Origin: Paracoccus aestuariivivens
Lineage (GTDB): Bacteria; Pseudomonadota; Alphaproteobacteria; Rhodobacterales; Rhodobacteraceae
Direction: 5' to 3'
Assembly: GCF_009711225.1 (NCBI RefSeq)
Contig: NZ_WMIE01000002.1
Location: 62,001-126,000 of the forward strand
Length of the DNA stretch: 64,000 nucleotides
Shown here: piece by piece, positions 42,047 to 51,314 of the stretch
Layout of the letters: each line of letters starts with the position of its first letter
Numbering within the stretch: position 1 is the first letter of the stretch
Position numbers and translations under genes: made by a program
The notes under the pieces: generated by a model
The model's database searches: none
The model's input: the letters and a program-made list of their open reading frames with translations, nothing else
What the model was told of the DNA's origin: nothing

Positions 42047-43588
42047 ATGCGCGGCCCTCATAACATCTGGCGCCTGATCCGCACCGGCGCGACTTTCGAG
42101 CGCACGGGCGCGATGCGCGCGGTGCTGGATGCGGTGAACGCCCCCGCGCGGGTGCGGCTGGCCGCGCATGTGCTGGGCTGGCCCTTTGCATGGCTGGGCT
42201 ACAAGGGTGATGCGAACCTGCCGCCGATCACCCGCGCCATCACCGCGTTGGGTCCGGCCTATATCAAGTTCGGCCAGATCCTTTCGACCCGTCCCGACGT
42301 GGTCGGCCCGGAACTGGCCGAGCAACTCTCGATGCTGCAGGACCGGCTGCCGCCCTTCCCGCAGGAGCAGGCCCGCCGCATCGTTGAGGATGCCTTGGGC
42401 AAGTCGGTCGAGGTCCTGTTCACCGAGTTCTCGGAACCGGTCGCCGCCGCCTCCATCGCGCAGGTCCACCGCGCCCGCCGCGCCGACAATGGCCGCGAGG
42501 TCGCGGTCAAGGTGCTGCGACCCTCGGTCGAGGCGGGGTTCCGCCGCGATATCGATGCCTTCCACTTTGCCGCCTCGATGATCGAGTTCATCTCGCCCGC
42601 TACACGCAGGCTGCGTCCTCGCGACGTGGTCAGCCATTTCGAATCCGTGGTAGATGGCGAGTTGGATCTGCGCCGCGAAGCCGCCGCCGCCTCGGAATTT
42701 GCCGAAAACACCCGCGACGATGACGGCATGCGCGTGCCGCATCCGCATTGGCATCTCAGCGCCCGCCGCGTGTTGACCAGCGACTGGGCCGAGGGGCTGC
42801 CGATGGGCGATGTCGCGGGCCTGAAAGCCGCAGGGCAGGATCTGCCCGCTGTGGCATCCCGTGTGCTGCAACTGTTTCTGCAGCACGCACTGCGCGACGG
42901 GTTCTTCCATGCCGACATGCATCAGGGCAACCTGAAGGTCGCGGCGAATGGCGACGTCATCATCTATGACTTCGGCATCATGGGCGAGATCGACGAATAT
43001 ACCCGCCGCGTCTATGCCGAGATCCTGATGGGCTTCATCCGCCGCGACTATATGCGCGTGGCCCGCGTCCATTTCGAGGCAGGCTACGTTCCTGCCGATC
43101 GCGACATGGCCGAATTCGCCCGCGCCCTGCGCGCGGTGGGCGAGCCGATCTTCGGCGCGGATGCCAGCCAGATTTCGATGGCGAACCTGTTGGCCTACCT
43201 GTTCGAGGTGACGGAACGGTTCGGAATGCGGACCCGCACCGAGCTTATCCTGTTGCAGCGCACCATGGTCGTGGTCGAAGGTGTGTCGCGTTCGATCGAT
43301 CCCCAGATCAACATCTGGGAGGTCGCGCGTCCCGTGGTCGAAAGCTATATTCGCGACAATCTTGGTCCGAAAGCTGCGGCGCGCGATCTGGGCCGCTCGG
43401 TGCAGGTTCTGGCGCGGTTCGCGCCGCTGCTGCCCGAATTTCTAGAACGCCGGATGCCGCAGATGCTGCGCGAGCAGGAATCCGCATCGGACAGTCGCCG
43501 CGAGCGTCGTTTCGGCCTTGCCGCCGGAATGGCCATCGGGGCGGTTCTGGCGCTAGGCTCGGCGTTTCTGGGCGCATGGCTGGGTTGA
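42047..43588 (+). CDS. ubiB: Ubiquinone biosynthesis protein UbiB (ABC1/ADCK kinase-like)
   Basis: A 513-residue atypical kinase-like protein needed for ubiquinone synthesis. The KxGQ motif is YIKFGQILSTRPDV (about residues 72-85), the alanine-rich loop AAASIAQVHRA replaces the usual P-loop, and the catalytic region HADMHQGNLK and YDFGIMGEI hold the metal-binding residues. Two C-terminal hydrophobic segments (about 485-513) anchor it to the inner membrane. It is not itself a hydroxylase; it is thought to help extract or handle lipid precursors with ATP. Confidence 0.95.
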   Translation: MRGPHNIWRLIRTGATFERTGAMRAVLDAVNAPARVRLAAHVLGWPFAWLGYKGDANLPPITRAITALGPAYIKFGQILSTRPDVVGPELAEQLSMLQDRLPPFPQEQARRIVEDALGKSVEVLFTEFSEPVAAASIAQVHRARRADNGREVAVKVLRPSVEAGFRRDIDAFHFAASMIEFISPATRRLRPRDVVSHFESVVDGELDLRREAAAASEFAENTRDDDGMRVPHPHWHLSARRVLTSDWAEGLPMGDVAGLKAAGQDLPAVASRVLQLFLQHALRDGFFHADMHQGNLKVAANGDVIIYDFGIMGEIDEYTRRVYAEILMGFIRRDYMRVARVHFEAGYVPADRDMAEFARALRAVGEPIFGADASQISMANLLAYLFEVTERFGMRTRTELILLQRTMVVVEGVSRSIDPQINIWEVARPVVESYIRDNLGPKAAARDLGRSVQVLARFAPLLPEFLERRMPQMLREQESASDSRRERRFGLAAGMAIGAVLALGSAFLGAWLG

Positions 43589-43640
43589 CCGCACATGCTG
43601 GGACTTGAGCAGAACGCCGCTTTGTCCTAACGGAAGCGGC

Positions 43641-44453
43641 ATGCGCATTCTTTATCTTGGGGACGTGATGGGCCGTGCGGGCCGTCGCGCCATAGTCGAA
43701 GGGCTCCAGCCGCTGAAACAGCGGCTCGGGGTGGATTTCACTATTGTGAACGGGGAAAATGCCTCGGGGGGTATGGGCCTGACGGGCGGTCATGCCAAAC
43801 TGATCCTTGATGCAGGGGCCGATTGCATCACGCTGGGCGATCACGCTTTCGACCAGAAAGAGATGCTGACCTATATCGAGTCCGAGCCTCGCATCATCCG
43901 GCCACTGAACTTTTCCAAAGCAGCGCCCGGTAAGGGTGCACGTGTCTTCGAGGCGACTCGGGGTCGCAAGGTTCTGGTCGCACAGATCCTGGGGCAAGTC
44001 TTCATGAAGCGGCCCTTCGACGATCCGTTCTCGGCCATTGATACCGTGCTTCGCGCGCATCCGATGGGTGGTTTGGTGCAAGCGTCGGTTGTGGATATCC
44101 ATGCCGAAGCCACAAGCGAGAAGATGGCCATCGGTCATTGGTGCGACGGGCGCGCAAGCCTTGTGGTCGGAACCCATACCCATGTGCCGACCGCCGACAC
44201 CATGATCCTGTCGCGCGGGACGGGCTATCAGTCCGATGCGGGTATGTGCGGCGACTATGACAGCGTCATCGGCATGGACAAGGCCGAACCGCTGCGCCGT
44301 TTCATTACCGGCATGGTTTCCGAACGCTTTACTCCGGCCGAAGGCGAGGCCACACTTTCGGGTGTGCTGGTGACGACTGACGATCGCACCGGAAAGGCCA
44401 CTGCTATCGAGGCGGTTCGTCAAGGCGGGCGCCTGTCCCAGACACACGCATGA
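43641..44453 (+). CDS. YmdB/TIGR00282-family metallophosphoesterase
   Basis: A 270-residue calcineurin-like phosphoesterase. Metal ligands appear in MRILYLGDVMGRAGR (Asp), VNGENASGG (Glu-Asn), LGDHAFDQ (Asp-His) and VVGTHTHVPTAD (His-His). The Bacillus YmdB family has Asn where this protein has Asp in LGDH, a variant seen in its alphaproteobacterial relatives. YmdB acts as a 2',3' or cyclic-nucleotide phosphodiesterase and global regulator; the substrate here is not known. Ribosome site GGAAG lies before the ATG. Confidence 0.88.
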   Translation: MRILYLGDVMGRAGRRAIVEGLQPLKQRLGVDFTIVNGENASGGMGLTGGHAKLILDAGADCITLGDHAFDQKEMLTYIESEPRIIRPLNFSKAAPGKGARVFEATRGRKVLVAQILGQVFMKRPFDDPFSAIDTVLRAHPMGGLVQASVVDIHAEATSEKMAIGHWCDGRASLVVGTHTHVPTADTMILSRGTGYQSDAGMCGDYDSVIGMDKAEPLRRFITGMVSERFTPAEGEATLSGVLVTTDDRTGKATAIEAVRQGGRLSQTHA

Positions 44454-44461
44454 GTTGAAAA

Positions 44462-44486
44462 GGGGGAAACTCCCCCGCTTTCGCTT
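44462..44486 (+). terminator. Terminator after the YmdB-like gene
   Basis: A 6-bp stem GGGGGA / TCCCCC with an AAC loop (44462-44476) is followed by a moderately T-rich stretch. It lies 8 bp after the stop codon. Confidence 0.55.
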
Positions 44487-44559
44487 GCGGCATGCAGTTA
44501 AAAAATTCTAAAACCCATCGAAACAGCCGTGTATTATCGGCGCATTCGACAGGGACCTG

Positions 44560-46338
44560 ATGCTCGGATTCGAACTGACCGGAACCAACGCGGCAATTGC
44601 AATGCTTGTGATTGTCGGAATTACCTTCATCCAGTTCATCCGTGAAAAGCATCCCCCCGAGGTCGTAGCGATCGGCTCGGCAGCGACGATGATGCTGCTC
44701 GGGCTTTTGCCGGTGAACGCGGCCGTTGGCGTGCTTTCGAACGCCGCGCCATGGACCATCGCCTTCATGTTCCTGATCATGGGCGGCTTGCTGCGGACCG
44801 GCGCGCTTGAGATCATGTCGCGCGCGGTTTCGGCCCATGCAGCGGATCGCCCGATCCTGACCGTCTGCGCGCTGTTCGGTTTCGTGATCGTCGCGTCGGC
44901 CATCATGAACAATACACCGGTCGTCGCTGTCATGATTCCGATCTTTATCCAGCTGGCGCTGCGCATCGGCCTTGCGCCGTCCAAGCTGCTGATGCCGCTC
45001 AGCTACTTCACCATCATGGGCGGGATGCTGTCCCTGATCGGGACGTCGACCAACCTTCTGGTCGACGGCGTTGCGCGTAAAGCCGGGATGGAGCATTTCT
45101 CGATCTTCGAAATTGCTCCGGTCGGTGCTGCGGTCACTGTGGCGGGGATTGCCTATTTCGTGTTGTTCGGGCGCAAGCTTCTGCCTGACCGCACCTCGCT
45201 GGCTGGCTTCCTTGGCACACCGCGCGAGATGAAATACTTCACCGAGGTCGCCATCCCCGAAGATTCAAGCCTTGTCGGGCAAAGCGTGACCGAAGTTCCC
45301 TTTTTCAAGCGCGAGGCCGTGCGGCTGGTCGACGTCCTGCGCGGCGATGCGTCTTTGCGCCGAAATCTGGCCGAGGTCGTGCTGGAGCCGGGTGACCGCG
45401 TCGTTCTGCGTACCGAGATGGCCTATCTGCTGGAAATGCAGGCCAACAAGAACCTGCAAATGGTCGACAAACTCAGTTCGGTCGCGACCGAGACGGTCGA
45501 GGTGCTGATCTCGCCCGGTGCGCGTCTGATCGGGCGTCGTCTGGGCGATATGCGCCTGCGCCGTCGCTATGGCGTCTATGTTCTGGCCGCCCATCGCCGC
45601 AGCCAGAATATCGGGCGTCAGCTTGACGATCTGGTCGTTCGCGTCGGCGACACTCTGCTGCTGGAAGGCGCGCCCGAAGATATCGCCCGTCTGGCTGCCG
45701 ATATGGAGCTGGTGGACGTCTCGCGTCCTTCGACCCGTGCCTATCGCCGCGAGCGTGCGCCCATCGCGATCCTCGCGCTGCTTGCGGTCGTGATCCTTGC
45801 CGCGCTGGACGTGGCCCCGATCCTTGCACTGTCCTTCATCGCCTCGGCCGTGATCCTTGTGACCCGCTGTGTCGATGCCGAAGAGGCGTTTTCGTTCGTT
45901 GACGGGCGTCTGCTGGCGATGATCTTTGCCATGCTGGCCGTCGGCGAGGCGCTGGAGCATACCGGCACGGTCAATCTGATCGTCGATTTTGTGGCGCCCT
46001 GGTTGTCCGGACTGCCGCCCTTCATGACGCTGGTCTGCGTCTATTTCCTTGGTCTGCTGATGACCGAGATCCTGTCGAACAATGCGGTTGCTGTCCTTTT
46101 GACGCCGATTGCAATCGCTTTGGCGCAATCACTGGGCCACGATCCGCGGCCTTATGTGGTGGCGGTGATGTTCTCGGCCACGGTCGCCTTTGCGACCCCG
46201 ATCGGCTACCAGACCCATATGATGGTCTATGGTCCGGGTGGATATAAATTCAGCGACTTTATGCGGGTCGGTATTCCGCTTGATATCCTCACGGGTATCG
46301 TCGCATGTCTGACCATTCCGCTGATCTGGCCGCTGTAA
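44560..46338 (+). CDS. SLC13/DASS-type transporter with two RCK_C domains
   Basis: A 592-residue inner-membrane protein with about 10-11 hydrophobic segments split by a large cytoplasmic insert. The first half holds the family motif MNNTPVVAVMIP and GTSTNLLVDG; the second half holds SNNAVAVLLTP and TPIGYQTHMMVYGPGGY. Between them (about residues 210-385) are two TrkA C-terminal (RCK_C) ligand-binding domains, as in the sulfate/dicarboxylate-like SLC13 proteins of cyanobacteria. The likely substrate is a divalent anion such as sulfate or a dicarboxylate, driven by Na+ or H+. Not in an operon. Confidence 0.88.
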   Translation: MLGFELTGTNAAIAMLVIVGITFIQFIREKHPPEVVAIGSAATMMLLGLLPVNAAVGVLSNAAPWTIAFMFLIMGGLLRTGALEIMSRAVSAHAADRPILTVCALFGFVIVASAIMNNTPVVAVMIPIFIQLALRIGLAPSKLLMPLSYFTIMGGMLSLIGTSTNLLVDGVARKAGMEHFSIFEIAPVGAAVTVAGIAYFVLFGRKLLPDRTSLAGFLGTPREMKYFTEVAIPEDSSLVGQSVTEVPFFKREAVRLVDVLRGDASLRRNLAEVVLEPGDRVVLRTEMAYLLEMQANKNLQMVDKLSSVATETVEVLISPGARLIGRRLGDMRLRRRYGVYVLAAHRRSQNIGRQLDDLVVRVGDTLLLEGAPEDIARLAADMELVDVSRPSTRAYRRERAPIAILALLAVVILAALDVAPILALSFIASAVILVTRCVDAEEAFSFVDGRLLAMIFAMLAVGEALEHTGTVNLIVDFVAPWLSGLPPFMTLVCVYFLGLLMTEILSNNAVAVLLTPIAIALAQSLGHDPRPYVVAVMFSATVAFATPIGYQTHMMVYGPGGYKFSDFMRVGIPLDILTGIVACLTIPLIWPL

Positions 46339-46345
46339 GCCTGTC

Positions 46346-46367
46346 GGGCCGGAACCTGCTCCGGCCC
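46346..46367. terminator. Terminator after the SLC13-type transporter
   Basis: An 8-bp perfect stem GGGCCGGA / TCCGGCCC (46346-46353 and 46360-46367) is followed by TTCAGCCTTTTT. It sits between the transporter and the convergent olsA gene. Confidence 0.75.
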
Positions 46368-46368
46368 T

Positions 46369-47223
46369 TCAGCCTTTTTCGAAACCTTCGCGGATCGCAG
46401 TCTCGGCTTTCTGGGACAGGGTCTTGCGGTTCTCGCCCGCGACCGGGATCGGTTCGAGCAACCGGACCGTGACGCTGCCTTGGCGCGGTTGCGCCAGGAC
46501 CGACAAAAGATGCGGCCCCAGTCCCATATTGCCAAACCAACCGTAAAAGCGCGGATCGCGTCCCTTCGGGGCGTGATAGACCGCCGTCAGTGGCTGGATG
46601 GCCAGATCTTCGGGCAATGCCGGATCAAGGAAGCCCTGGAACAGTGTCGGCTTGAAAGGCAGGACGCGGCGGCTATCGGTGCTGGTGCCCTCGGGAAAGA
46701 ACAACAGTCGATGGCCCGCCCGCGTGCGCTCGGCGAACTCCTGAGCCTGTGCGCGGGCAAGTTTCGGGTCGCGCGTGACGAAATGGGTATTGGTCACGCG
46801 GGTCAGGATATTGATCCCCGGCCAACCCGCGACTTCGGCTTTCGAGACGAAAAATACGGGCATGGCGGCGTTCAGGACAAGAATGTCGAGCCAGCCCGAA
46901 TGGTTCGCGACCACCGCGCCGGGACCGCGCAAAGGTTGTCCCTCTCGGTGCCAGCCAAGGCCCAAGATCCACAGGCAAAGCCTGCAAACGCCCTGCACCC
47001 AAGGGCCGGTGACAGGCCGGCGGGGACCGGCGAACAGGCGCTCTATCCCGCGCAGGGGCAGGATCAGCAGGACGCCGATCAGCAGCACCGATATGATGCC
47101 GAACCCGCGCGTGGCGACCAGAAGCCAACCCAAGGCGGTAGGGCGGGGATGCGCGGGAATGGGGTCGTCTCCGTACCATGCATGGCGGGAACCGCCGGGC
47201 GGATCGCCCATCACCTCGGTCAT
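46369..47223 (-). CDS. olsA: Lyso-ornithine lipid O-acyltransferase (PlsC family)
   Basis: A 284-residue membrane-bound acyltransferase. The PlsC motifs are VVANHSGWLDILVLN (H-x4-D, about residues 105-119) and FFPEGTSTDSRR (EGT, about 174-185), with two hydrophobic segments near residues 35-60 and 80-95. It overlaps the OlsB gene upstream by ATGA, and this pairing identifies it as the second enzyme of ornithine lipid synthesis, adding the ester-linked chain to lyso-ornithine lipid. A role in phosphatidic acid synthesis is possible as a second activity, known for some OlsA proteins. Confidence 0.88.
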   Translation of the reverse strand: MTEVMGDPPGGSRHAWYGDDPIPAHPRPTALGWLLVATRGFGIISVLLIGVLLILPLRGIERLFAGPRRPVTGPWVQGVCRLCLWILGLGWHREGQPLRGPGAVVANHSGWLDILVLNAAMPVFFVSKAEVAGWPGINILTRVTNTHFVTRDPKLARAQAQEFAERTRAGHRLLFFPEGTSTDSRRVLPFKPTLFQGFLDPALPEDLAIQPLTAVYHAPKGRDPRFYGWFGNMGLGPHLLSVLAQPRQGSVTVRLLEPIPVAGENRKTLSQKAETAIREGFEKG

Positions 47224-48026
47224 TGTGACTGCCACCGTGTCTCGTAGAATTTTTTGTGCTTTGTGGACATGGCCGCCGTATCCACCAGCAGGAACACGTC
47301 GGTCGTGTTGAATGCATGGTCGAGATACGCACCTTCACCGATGGTGCCTCCGAGCCTCAGATAGGCCTTGATCAACGGAGGCATGCTGGTCATCGCGGCG
47401 CGGCGGTCGATGGCCTCGGGTGCGATGAGGTCCATGCTCTGATAACCCGAAGCTCGCGCCACCGGCCGGATGCTTGCATCGGCCAGATGGTTGCGATGCA
47501 ACCATGTCAGCGGCTGCGCGAGCGCCATCGCGTCCGTACCATGAAACGAGGCGACGCCGAACAGAAGTTCGATACCACGCCCCAGAACATATTCAGCCAG
47601 CGCGTTCCAAAGCAGGTACATTCCCGTGCCACCACGGATGCCGGGATCAACGCAGGAGCGGCCCAGTTCCAGCAGCGAACGGCCTGACCGGCGCAGCGGG
47701 TCCAGATCGTATTCGGAATCGCAATAGAACCGGCCAAAGCGTTCGGCGCGATCACCCGGAAGCAGGCGGTAAACGCCGACGACATGGTCGAGATCGGCTT
47801 CCGAGCGGCGGTTGTCGATCAGCACAAGATGATCGACCACTTCGTCGAATTCGTCCCGCTCGAAACGGTTCTGGTGATCGACCAAATCGCCGTCGCCACC
47901 CAGTTCCTCGACAAAAACACGGTAGCGCAGGCGTTGCGCCGACAGCAGGTCTTTCTCGGTCGAGGCAAGGCGCGTTTCCAGATACGAACTGTCGGGCGTC
48001 ATCGTCGGCTGCGGAATCTGATCCAT
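47220..48026 (-). CDS. olsB: L-ornithine N-alpha-acyltransferase
   Basis: A 268-residue GNAT-fold acyltransferase that transfers a 3-hydroxyacyl chain from acyl carrier protein to ornithine, giving lyso-ornithine lipid. Family features include LRYRVFVEELG near residue 35, RLLPGDRAERFGRFYCDSEYDL, LELGRSCVDPGIRGG and the C-terminal AYLRLGGTIGEGAYLDHAFNTTDVFLLVD. The start ATG has GGGACAAG upstream; a second ATG nine residues on is possible. It overlaps olsA, making a two-gene operon for this phosphorus-free membrane lipid. Confidence 0.92.
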   Translation of the reverse strand: MDQIPQPTMTPDSSYLETRLASTEKDLLSAQRLRYRVFVEELGGDGDLVDHQNRFERDEFDEVVDHLVLIDNRRSEADLDHVVGVYRLLPGDRAERFGRFYCDSEYDLDPLRRSGRSLLELGRSCVDPGIRGGTGMYLLWNALAEYVLGRGIELLFGVASFHGTDAMALAQPLTWLHRNHLADASIRPVARASGYQSMDLIAPEAIDRRAAMTSMPPLIKAYLRLGGTIGEGAYLDHAFNTTDVFLLVDTAAMSTKHKKFYETRWQSQ

Positions 48027-48150
48027 TGGTTTCTTGTCCCGTGTCTAGGCGCAGGCCGAATTCATTGCAACACGCGCCCGTTTCGGGAAAAGGAAGGCCT
48101 GTTCATCAGTTGACACCCGCATAAGTTGTATTAGCCTGCAAATATATAAC

Positions 48151-48327
48151 TTAAGAGTGATCCGTAACCAGTTGCAGATCGACATGGCGACCATCCACAA
48201 CCTGCTTTCCGGCATTTGTAAAATTGACCGTGATGCGATCGCCGATGCGGGACTGCACCTGTCCAATTCCCCAGTCAGGGGCTCCGGGGTGGCGGACGAT
48301 CATTCCGGGTTCAAGTATTTCATTCAT
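48151..48327 (-). CDS. DUF3553 small protein
   Basis: A 58-residue gene found by reading the minus strand between olsB and chpT. It starts MNEILEPGMIVRHPGAPDWG and continues GIGQVQSRIGDRITVNFTNA, with a C-terminal KQVVDGRHVDLQLV. This is the DUF3553 pattern, a short SH3-like or KOW-like beta-barrel resembling the CarD/PcrA C-terminal binding module. The ATG has GAAAGG 7 bp upstream and the stop is TAA. It is divergent from chpT. Function is unknown; similarity to UvrD/PcrA C-terminal domains suggests binding to nucleic acid or RNA polymerase. Confidence 0.85.
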   Translation of the reverse strand: MNEILEPGMIVRHPGAPDWGIGQVQSRIGDRITVNFTNAGKQVVDGRHVDLQLVTDHS

Positions 48328-48367
48328 GTCGCGACCTTTCCAGCGGCGCAGCCAAGGCTAGACCTCG

Positions 48368-49024
48368 ATGGACGATCTGACAATCGGCAGAACTTCAACT
48401 TCTCACGAACCGCTCTCGCCCGAGCGGTTGGCGGCACTGGTCAGCTCGCGCCTGTGCCATGACCTGATCTCGCCTTTGGGTGCGATCGGCAACGGGCTGG
48501 AACTGTTGCAGATGTCGGATGCATTCAAAGGCGTGGTGAAAAGCGCGGAATACGCCCTGATCGCCGAAAGTGTCGAGGCGTCGCGGTCAAGGGTACGCTG
48601 GTTCAGGATGGCTTTCGGGACGGCCTCCAGCGAACAGCGGGTCAGTCTGTCAGAGTTGACGGGGATCTTGTCGGATCTCGAAAAGGGCGGGCGCCTGCGT
48701 GCCCGTATCGAGGCCGAGGGTGATCTGCCCCGTATCGAGGCCCGTATGATCCTGCTGGCACTGATGTGCTTCGAGACCGGCTTGCCATGGGGCGGCTCGG
48801 TTCTGGTTTGCCGCGGGCCGCAAGGCTGGCGTCTGGTGGCCGAAGCGACCCGTGCGAAGATTGATCCCGCGCTATGGGCATGGCTGGACCCCAAGCCGGG
48901 ACGAGAGCGCCCCGATCCCGTGCCATCCGAGGTCCATTTCGCGTTGCTTGCCGCCTGTGCCGAAAGCGCCGGACGCGGTATCAGTTGGGAACTGGACGAA
49001 AGCGGCGGCGAGATTTCCTTTTAG
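48368..49024 (+). CDS. chpT: Histidine phosphotransferase ChpT
   Basis: A 218-residue dimeric phosphotransferase that moves phosphoryl groups from CckA to the master regulator CtrA (and CpdR). The phosphoacceptor His is in SSRLCHDLISPLGAIGNGLELL (read in parts, about residue 31), followed by the DHp helical hairpin and a degenerate GHKL-like domain lacking ATP-binding motifs, as expected. In Rhodobacterales the pathway controls motility and gene transfer agent expression rather than being essential. Its end overlaps the convergent hydrolase gene by 4 bp. Confidence 0.9.
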   Translation: MDDLTIGRTSTSHEPLSPERLAALVSSRLCHDLISPLGAIGNGLELLQMSDAFKGVVKSAEYALIAESVEASRSRVRWFRMAFGTASSEQRVSLSELTGILSDLEKGGRLRARIEAEGDLPRIEARMILLALMCFETGLPWGGSVLVCRGPQGWRLVAEATRAKIDPALWAWLDPKPGRERPDPVPSEVHFALLAACAESAGRGISWELDESGGEISF

Positions 49025-49962
49025 TCCGCATGATCCAGCGCTTCCTGCATGCGTCCTGCCCAATGCGGCGGGGGATCGGGAACATCTGCCAAAAGCTGGG
49101 TCAGCATCCGAACGGCCAGAGGCTCGTCCAGACCGACAAGTGCGATGCCGGCCTCGAAGCGGACATAGGGCGTACCAGATCGCGCAAGGTCGTGCAGCTC
49201 GGTCTGTGCGGTGGCAGGGTGCTTGACCACGGCCGCGCGTACCAGATTCAGGCGGTACTTGTCCGATTGCCGCCGCGCGTCGCGATGCAGACGGCGGACG
49301 ACACGGATGTTCAGCTTGCCGTCGACCAGCATCGTAGACAGTCGTCCGACCTTCTTGGCGTCCCCGATCACGCTGGTCGCGGGATGGCCGCCAAAGGGAA
49401 GGGTAACAGGACGAAGCTTGGGGAATGCCTTGGCGACGCAAGCCGCGTGGCCCCGATCCGCGGGAATCGTAGGGTCATAGATCAACAGCCCGCGAAGCGC
49501 GGTGTCGCCGAGTGTTTCGGGGCAGGGCATCGCATATCCGATACGACGGAACTTGTTCGCGCGATCCGGATCATAGGTGACGATATCGGGGTCGATGTTG
49601 TATTGCGGCGAGACCAGCAGCACGCGTCTGAGCCGCGCTGCCGCCGAGAACAGTAAGGCCCCGTATCCGCCCATCGAAAAGCCTGAACCGGTCACATCGT
49701 TATAACCCGCCGTGGCGCGGCTTAAAGCATTCGCCAGCTTGTAGTTGTTGCGCGATAGAAACCAGTCGCGGCGGGCGGTCTGGACCATCAGCGCATCCAC
49801 CCCGAGGCGCTCGGCAAAGGCGGGGCAGTGGGGCGTTTCGAAACCGTTCATGAGATCCCGCCCCGGCTCGAAGCAGACGACCGCCTTCGCACTGCCGCTG
49901 GGAGTCCGGAACAGCGTTACCCGATGGCGGCCGTCGCCATGTAGCCTTTCGGGATGGCGCAA
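49021..49962 (-). CDS. Alpha/beta hydrolase with C-terminal helical extension
   Basis: A 313-residue protein of the alpha/beta hydrolase fold. The nucleophile elbow is GSGFSMGGYGALL (GxSxG, Ser about residue 95), a possible acid lies in LLIYDPTIPADRGH and the His in FGGHPATS. The last 100 residues are helical with a short repeat-like pattern and are not part of the hydrolase core. I chose the TTG at 49962 because AAGGA, formed across the proA stop, lies 7 bp upstream; a GTG at 49995 inside proA is the alternative. Substrate unknown. It follows proA closely and may be co-transcribed. Confidence 0.75.
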   Translation of the reverse strand: MRHPERLHGDGRHRVTLFRTPSGSAKAVVCFEPGRDLMNGFETPHCPAFAERLGVDALMVQTARRDWFLSRNNYKLANALSRATAGYNDVTGSGFSMGGYGALLFSAAARLRRVLLVSPQYNIDPDIVTYDPDRANKFRRIGYAMPCPETLGDTALRGLLIYDPTIPADRGHAACVAKAFPKLRPVTLPFGGHPATSVIGDAKKVGRLSTMLVDGKLNIRVVRRLHRDARRQSDKYRLNLVRAAVVKHPATAQTELHDLARSGTPYVRFEAGIALVGLDEPLAVRMLTQLLADVPDPPPHWAGRMQEALDHAD

Positions 49963-49972
49963 TAAACTATCC

Positions 49973-51244
49973 TTAGGTCCGGACCGTGCCGTCACCGGTG
50001 ACGAGATATTTGAAGCTGGTCAACTGCTCGGCGCCGACCGGTCCACGCGCATGCATCTTGCCGGTGGCGATGCCGATTTCCGCTCCCATGCCGAACTCGC
50101 CGCCATCCGCAAACTGGGTCGAGGCGTTGCGCATCAGGATCGCGCTGTCGAGGCCCTTGAAGAAGCGCTCGGCGGTGGCGTCGTTTTCGGTCAGGATCGA
50201 CTCGGTGTGGCCCGAACCGTAGCGGCGGATATGCGTGATCGCGTCGGGCACCCCATCAACCAGTTTGACCGCGATGATCTTGTCCAGAAACTCCTGTCCG
50301 AAATCCGAGGGATCGGCCGCGACCGTCCCTGAAATGGCGGACAATTCACCGTCAGCGCGAACTTCGACGCCCGCATCAAGCAGATCCTGCACCAGCACGC
50401 CGCCATGTTTGGCGAAGAAGGCACGATCGATCAGCAGGCATTCAGCCGCCCCGCAGATGCCTGTGCGGCGGGTTTTCGAGTTCAGCACGACACGACGGGC
50501 CTTTTCCAAATCGGCGTCACCATCAGCGTAGACATGGCAGATGCCTTCGAGATGGGCAAAGACCGGCACCCGCGCCTCGCGCTGGACAAGGCCGACCAGC
50601 CCCTTGCCTCCGCGCGGCACGATCACGTCGATCAGCCCTTGGGCGCGCAGCAGGGCAGCCACCGCCTCGCGGTCACGGGTGGGGACAAGCTGGATCGCGG
50701 CCTCGGGCAGGCCGGCATCCTTCAGGCCGGTGGCCAGCGCCTTATGGATCGCGGCCGAGGAGTGCAGGCTTTCCGAACCACCGCGCAGAATAACTGCATT
50801 GCCGGATTTCAACGCCAGCGCGGCTGCATCGGCGGTCACGTTCGGGCGGCTTTCATAGATGACGCCGATCACGCCAAGCGGGGTCGCGACACGCTGGATA
50901 TGCAAGCCGTTCGGGCGGTCCCATTCGGTCAGAACGCGGCCAACGGGGTCGGGCTGGGCCGCGACCGAACGCAATCCTTCGGCCATGGCGCGGATGCGGG
51001 CCGGATCCAGCTTGAGCCGGTCGAGCATCGAGGGCGAAAGCCCCTTTGCCTCGGCGAAGCGCATATCCTCGGCATTTGCGTCGAGAATGGCGTCTTCCGA
51101 GGCGATGATCGCGTCCGCTGCACTGATCAAGGCGGCGTGCTTACGCTCGGCTGTGGCTTCGGCCAGCACGATCGCGGCGTCACGCGCAGCCGCACCAAGT
51201 TTGGCGATCAGGGCATCGGCATCGTTCTGGGTCAGGTCTTTCAT
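49973..51244 (-). CDS. proA: Gamma-glutamyl phosphate reductase
   Basis: A 423-residue NADPH enzyme that reduces gamma-glutamyl phosphate to glutamate semialdehyde in proline synthesis. The family signature around [20 protein letters not shown] and the catalytic Cys in [15 protein letters not shown] are present; the aldehyde-dehydrogenase-like fold is complete and length is normal. ProB, which often precedes proA, is not found: the upstream neighbour is the ssrA gene. Hydrolase gene follows on the same strand. Confidence 0.96.
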   Translation of the reverse strand: MKDLTQNDADALIAKLGAAARDAAIVLAEATAERKHAALISAADAIIASEDAILDANAEDMRFAEAKGLSPSMLDRLKLDPARIRAMAEGLRSVAAQPDPVGRVLTEWDRPNGLHIQRVATPLGVIGVIYESRPNVTADAAALALKSGNAVILRGGSESLHSSAAIHKALATGLKDAGLPEAAIQLVPTRDREAVAALLRAQGLIDVIVPRGGKGLVGLVQREARVPVFAHLEGICHVYADGDADLEKARRVVLNSKTRRTGICGAAECLLIDRAFFAKHGGVLVQDLLDAGVEVRADGELSAISGTVAADPSDFGQEFLDKIIAVKLVDGVPDAITHIRRYGSGHTESILTENDATAERFFKGLDSAILMRNASTQFADGGEFGMGAEIGIATGKMHARGPVGAEQLTSFKYLVTGDGTVRT

Positions 51245-51314
51245 GGCGGCATTCCCCTTGCTTGGCCATGAAATAGGCCGGAGCGGTGCAGAAAACCAGA
51301 GGGAAGGGGAAAGT

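Noticed and set aside
48028..48150. olsB promoter TTGCAA-N17-TAGACA
   Set aside because: It fits the spacing, but the transcript would start within the ribosome-binding site, only about 10 nt from the ATG.
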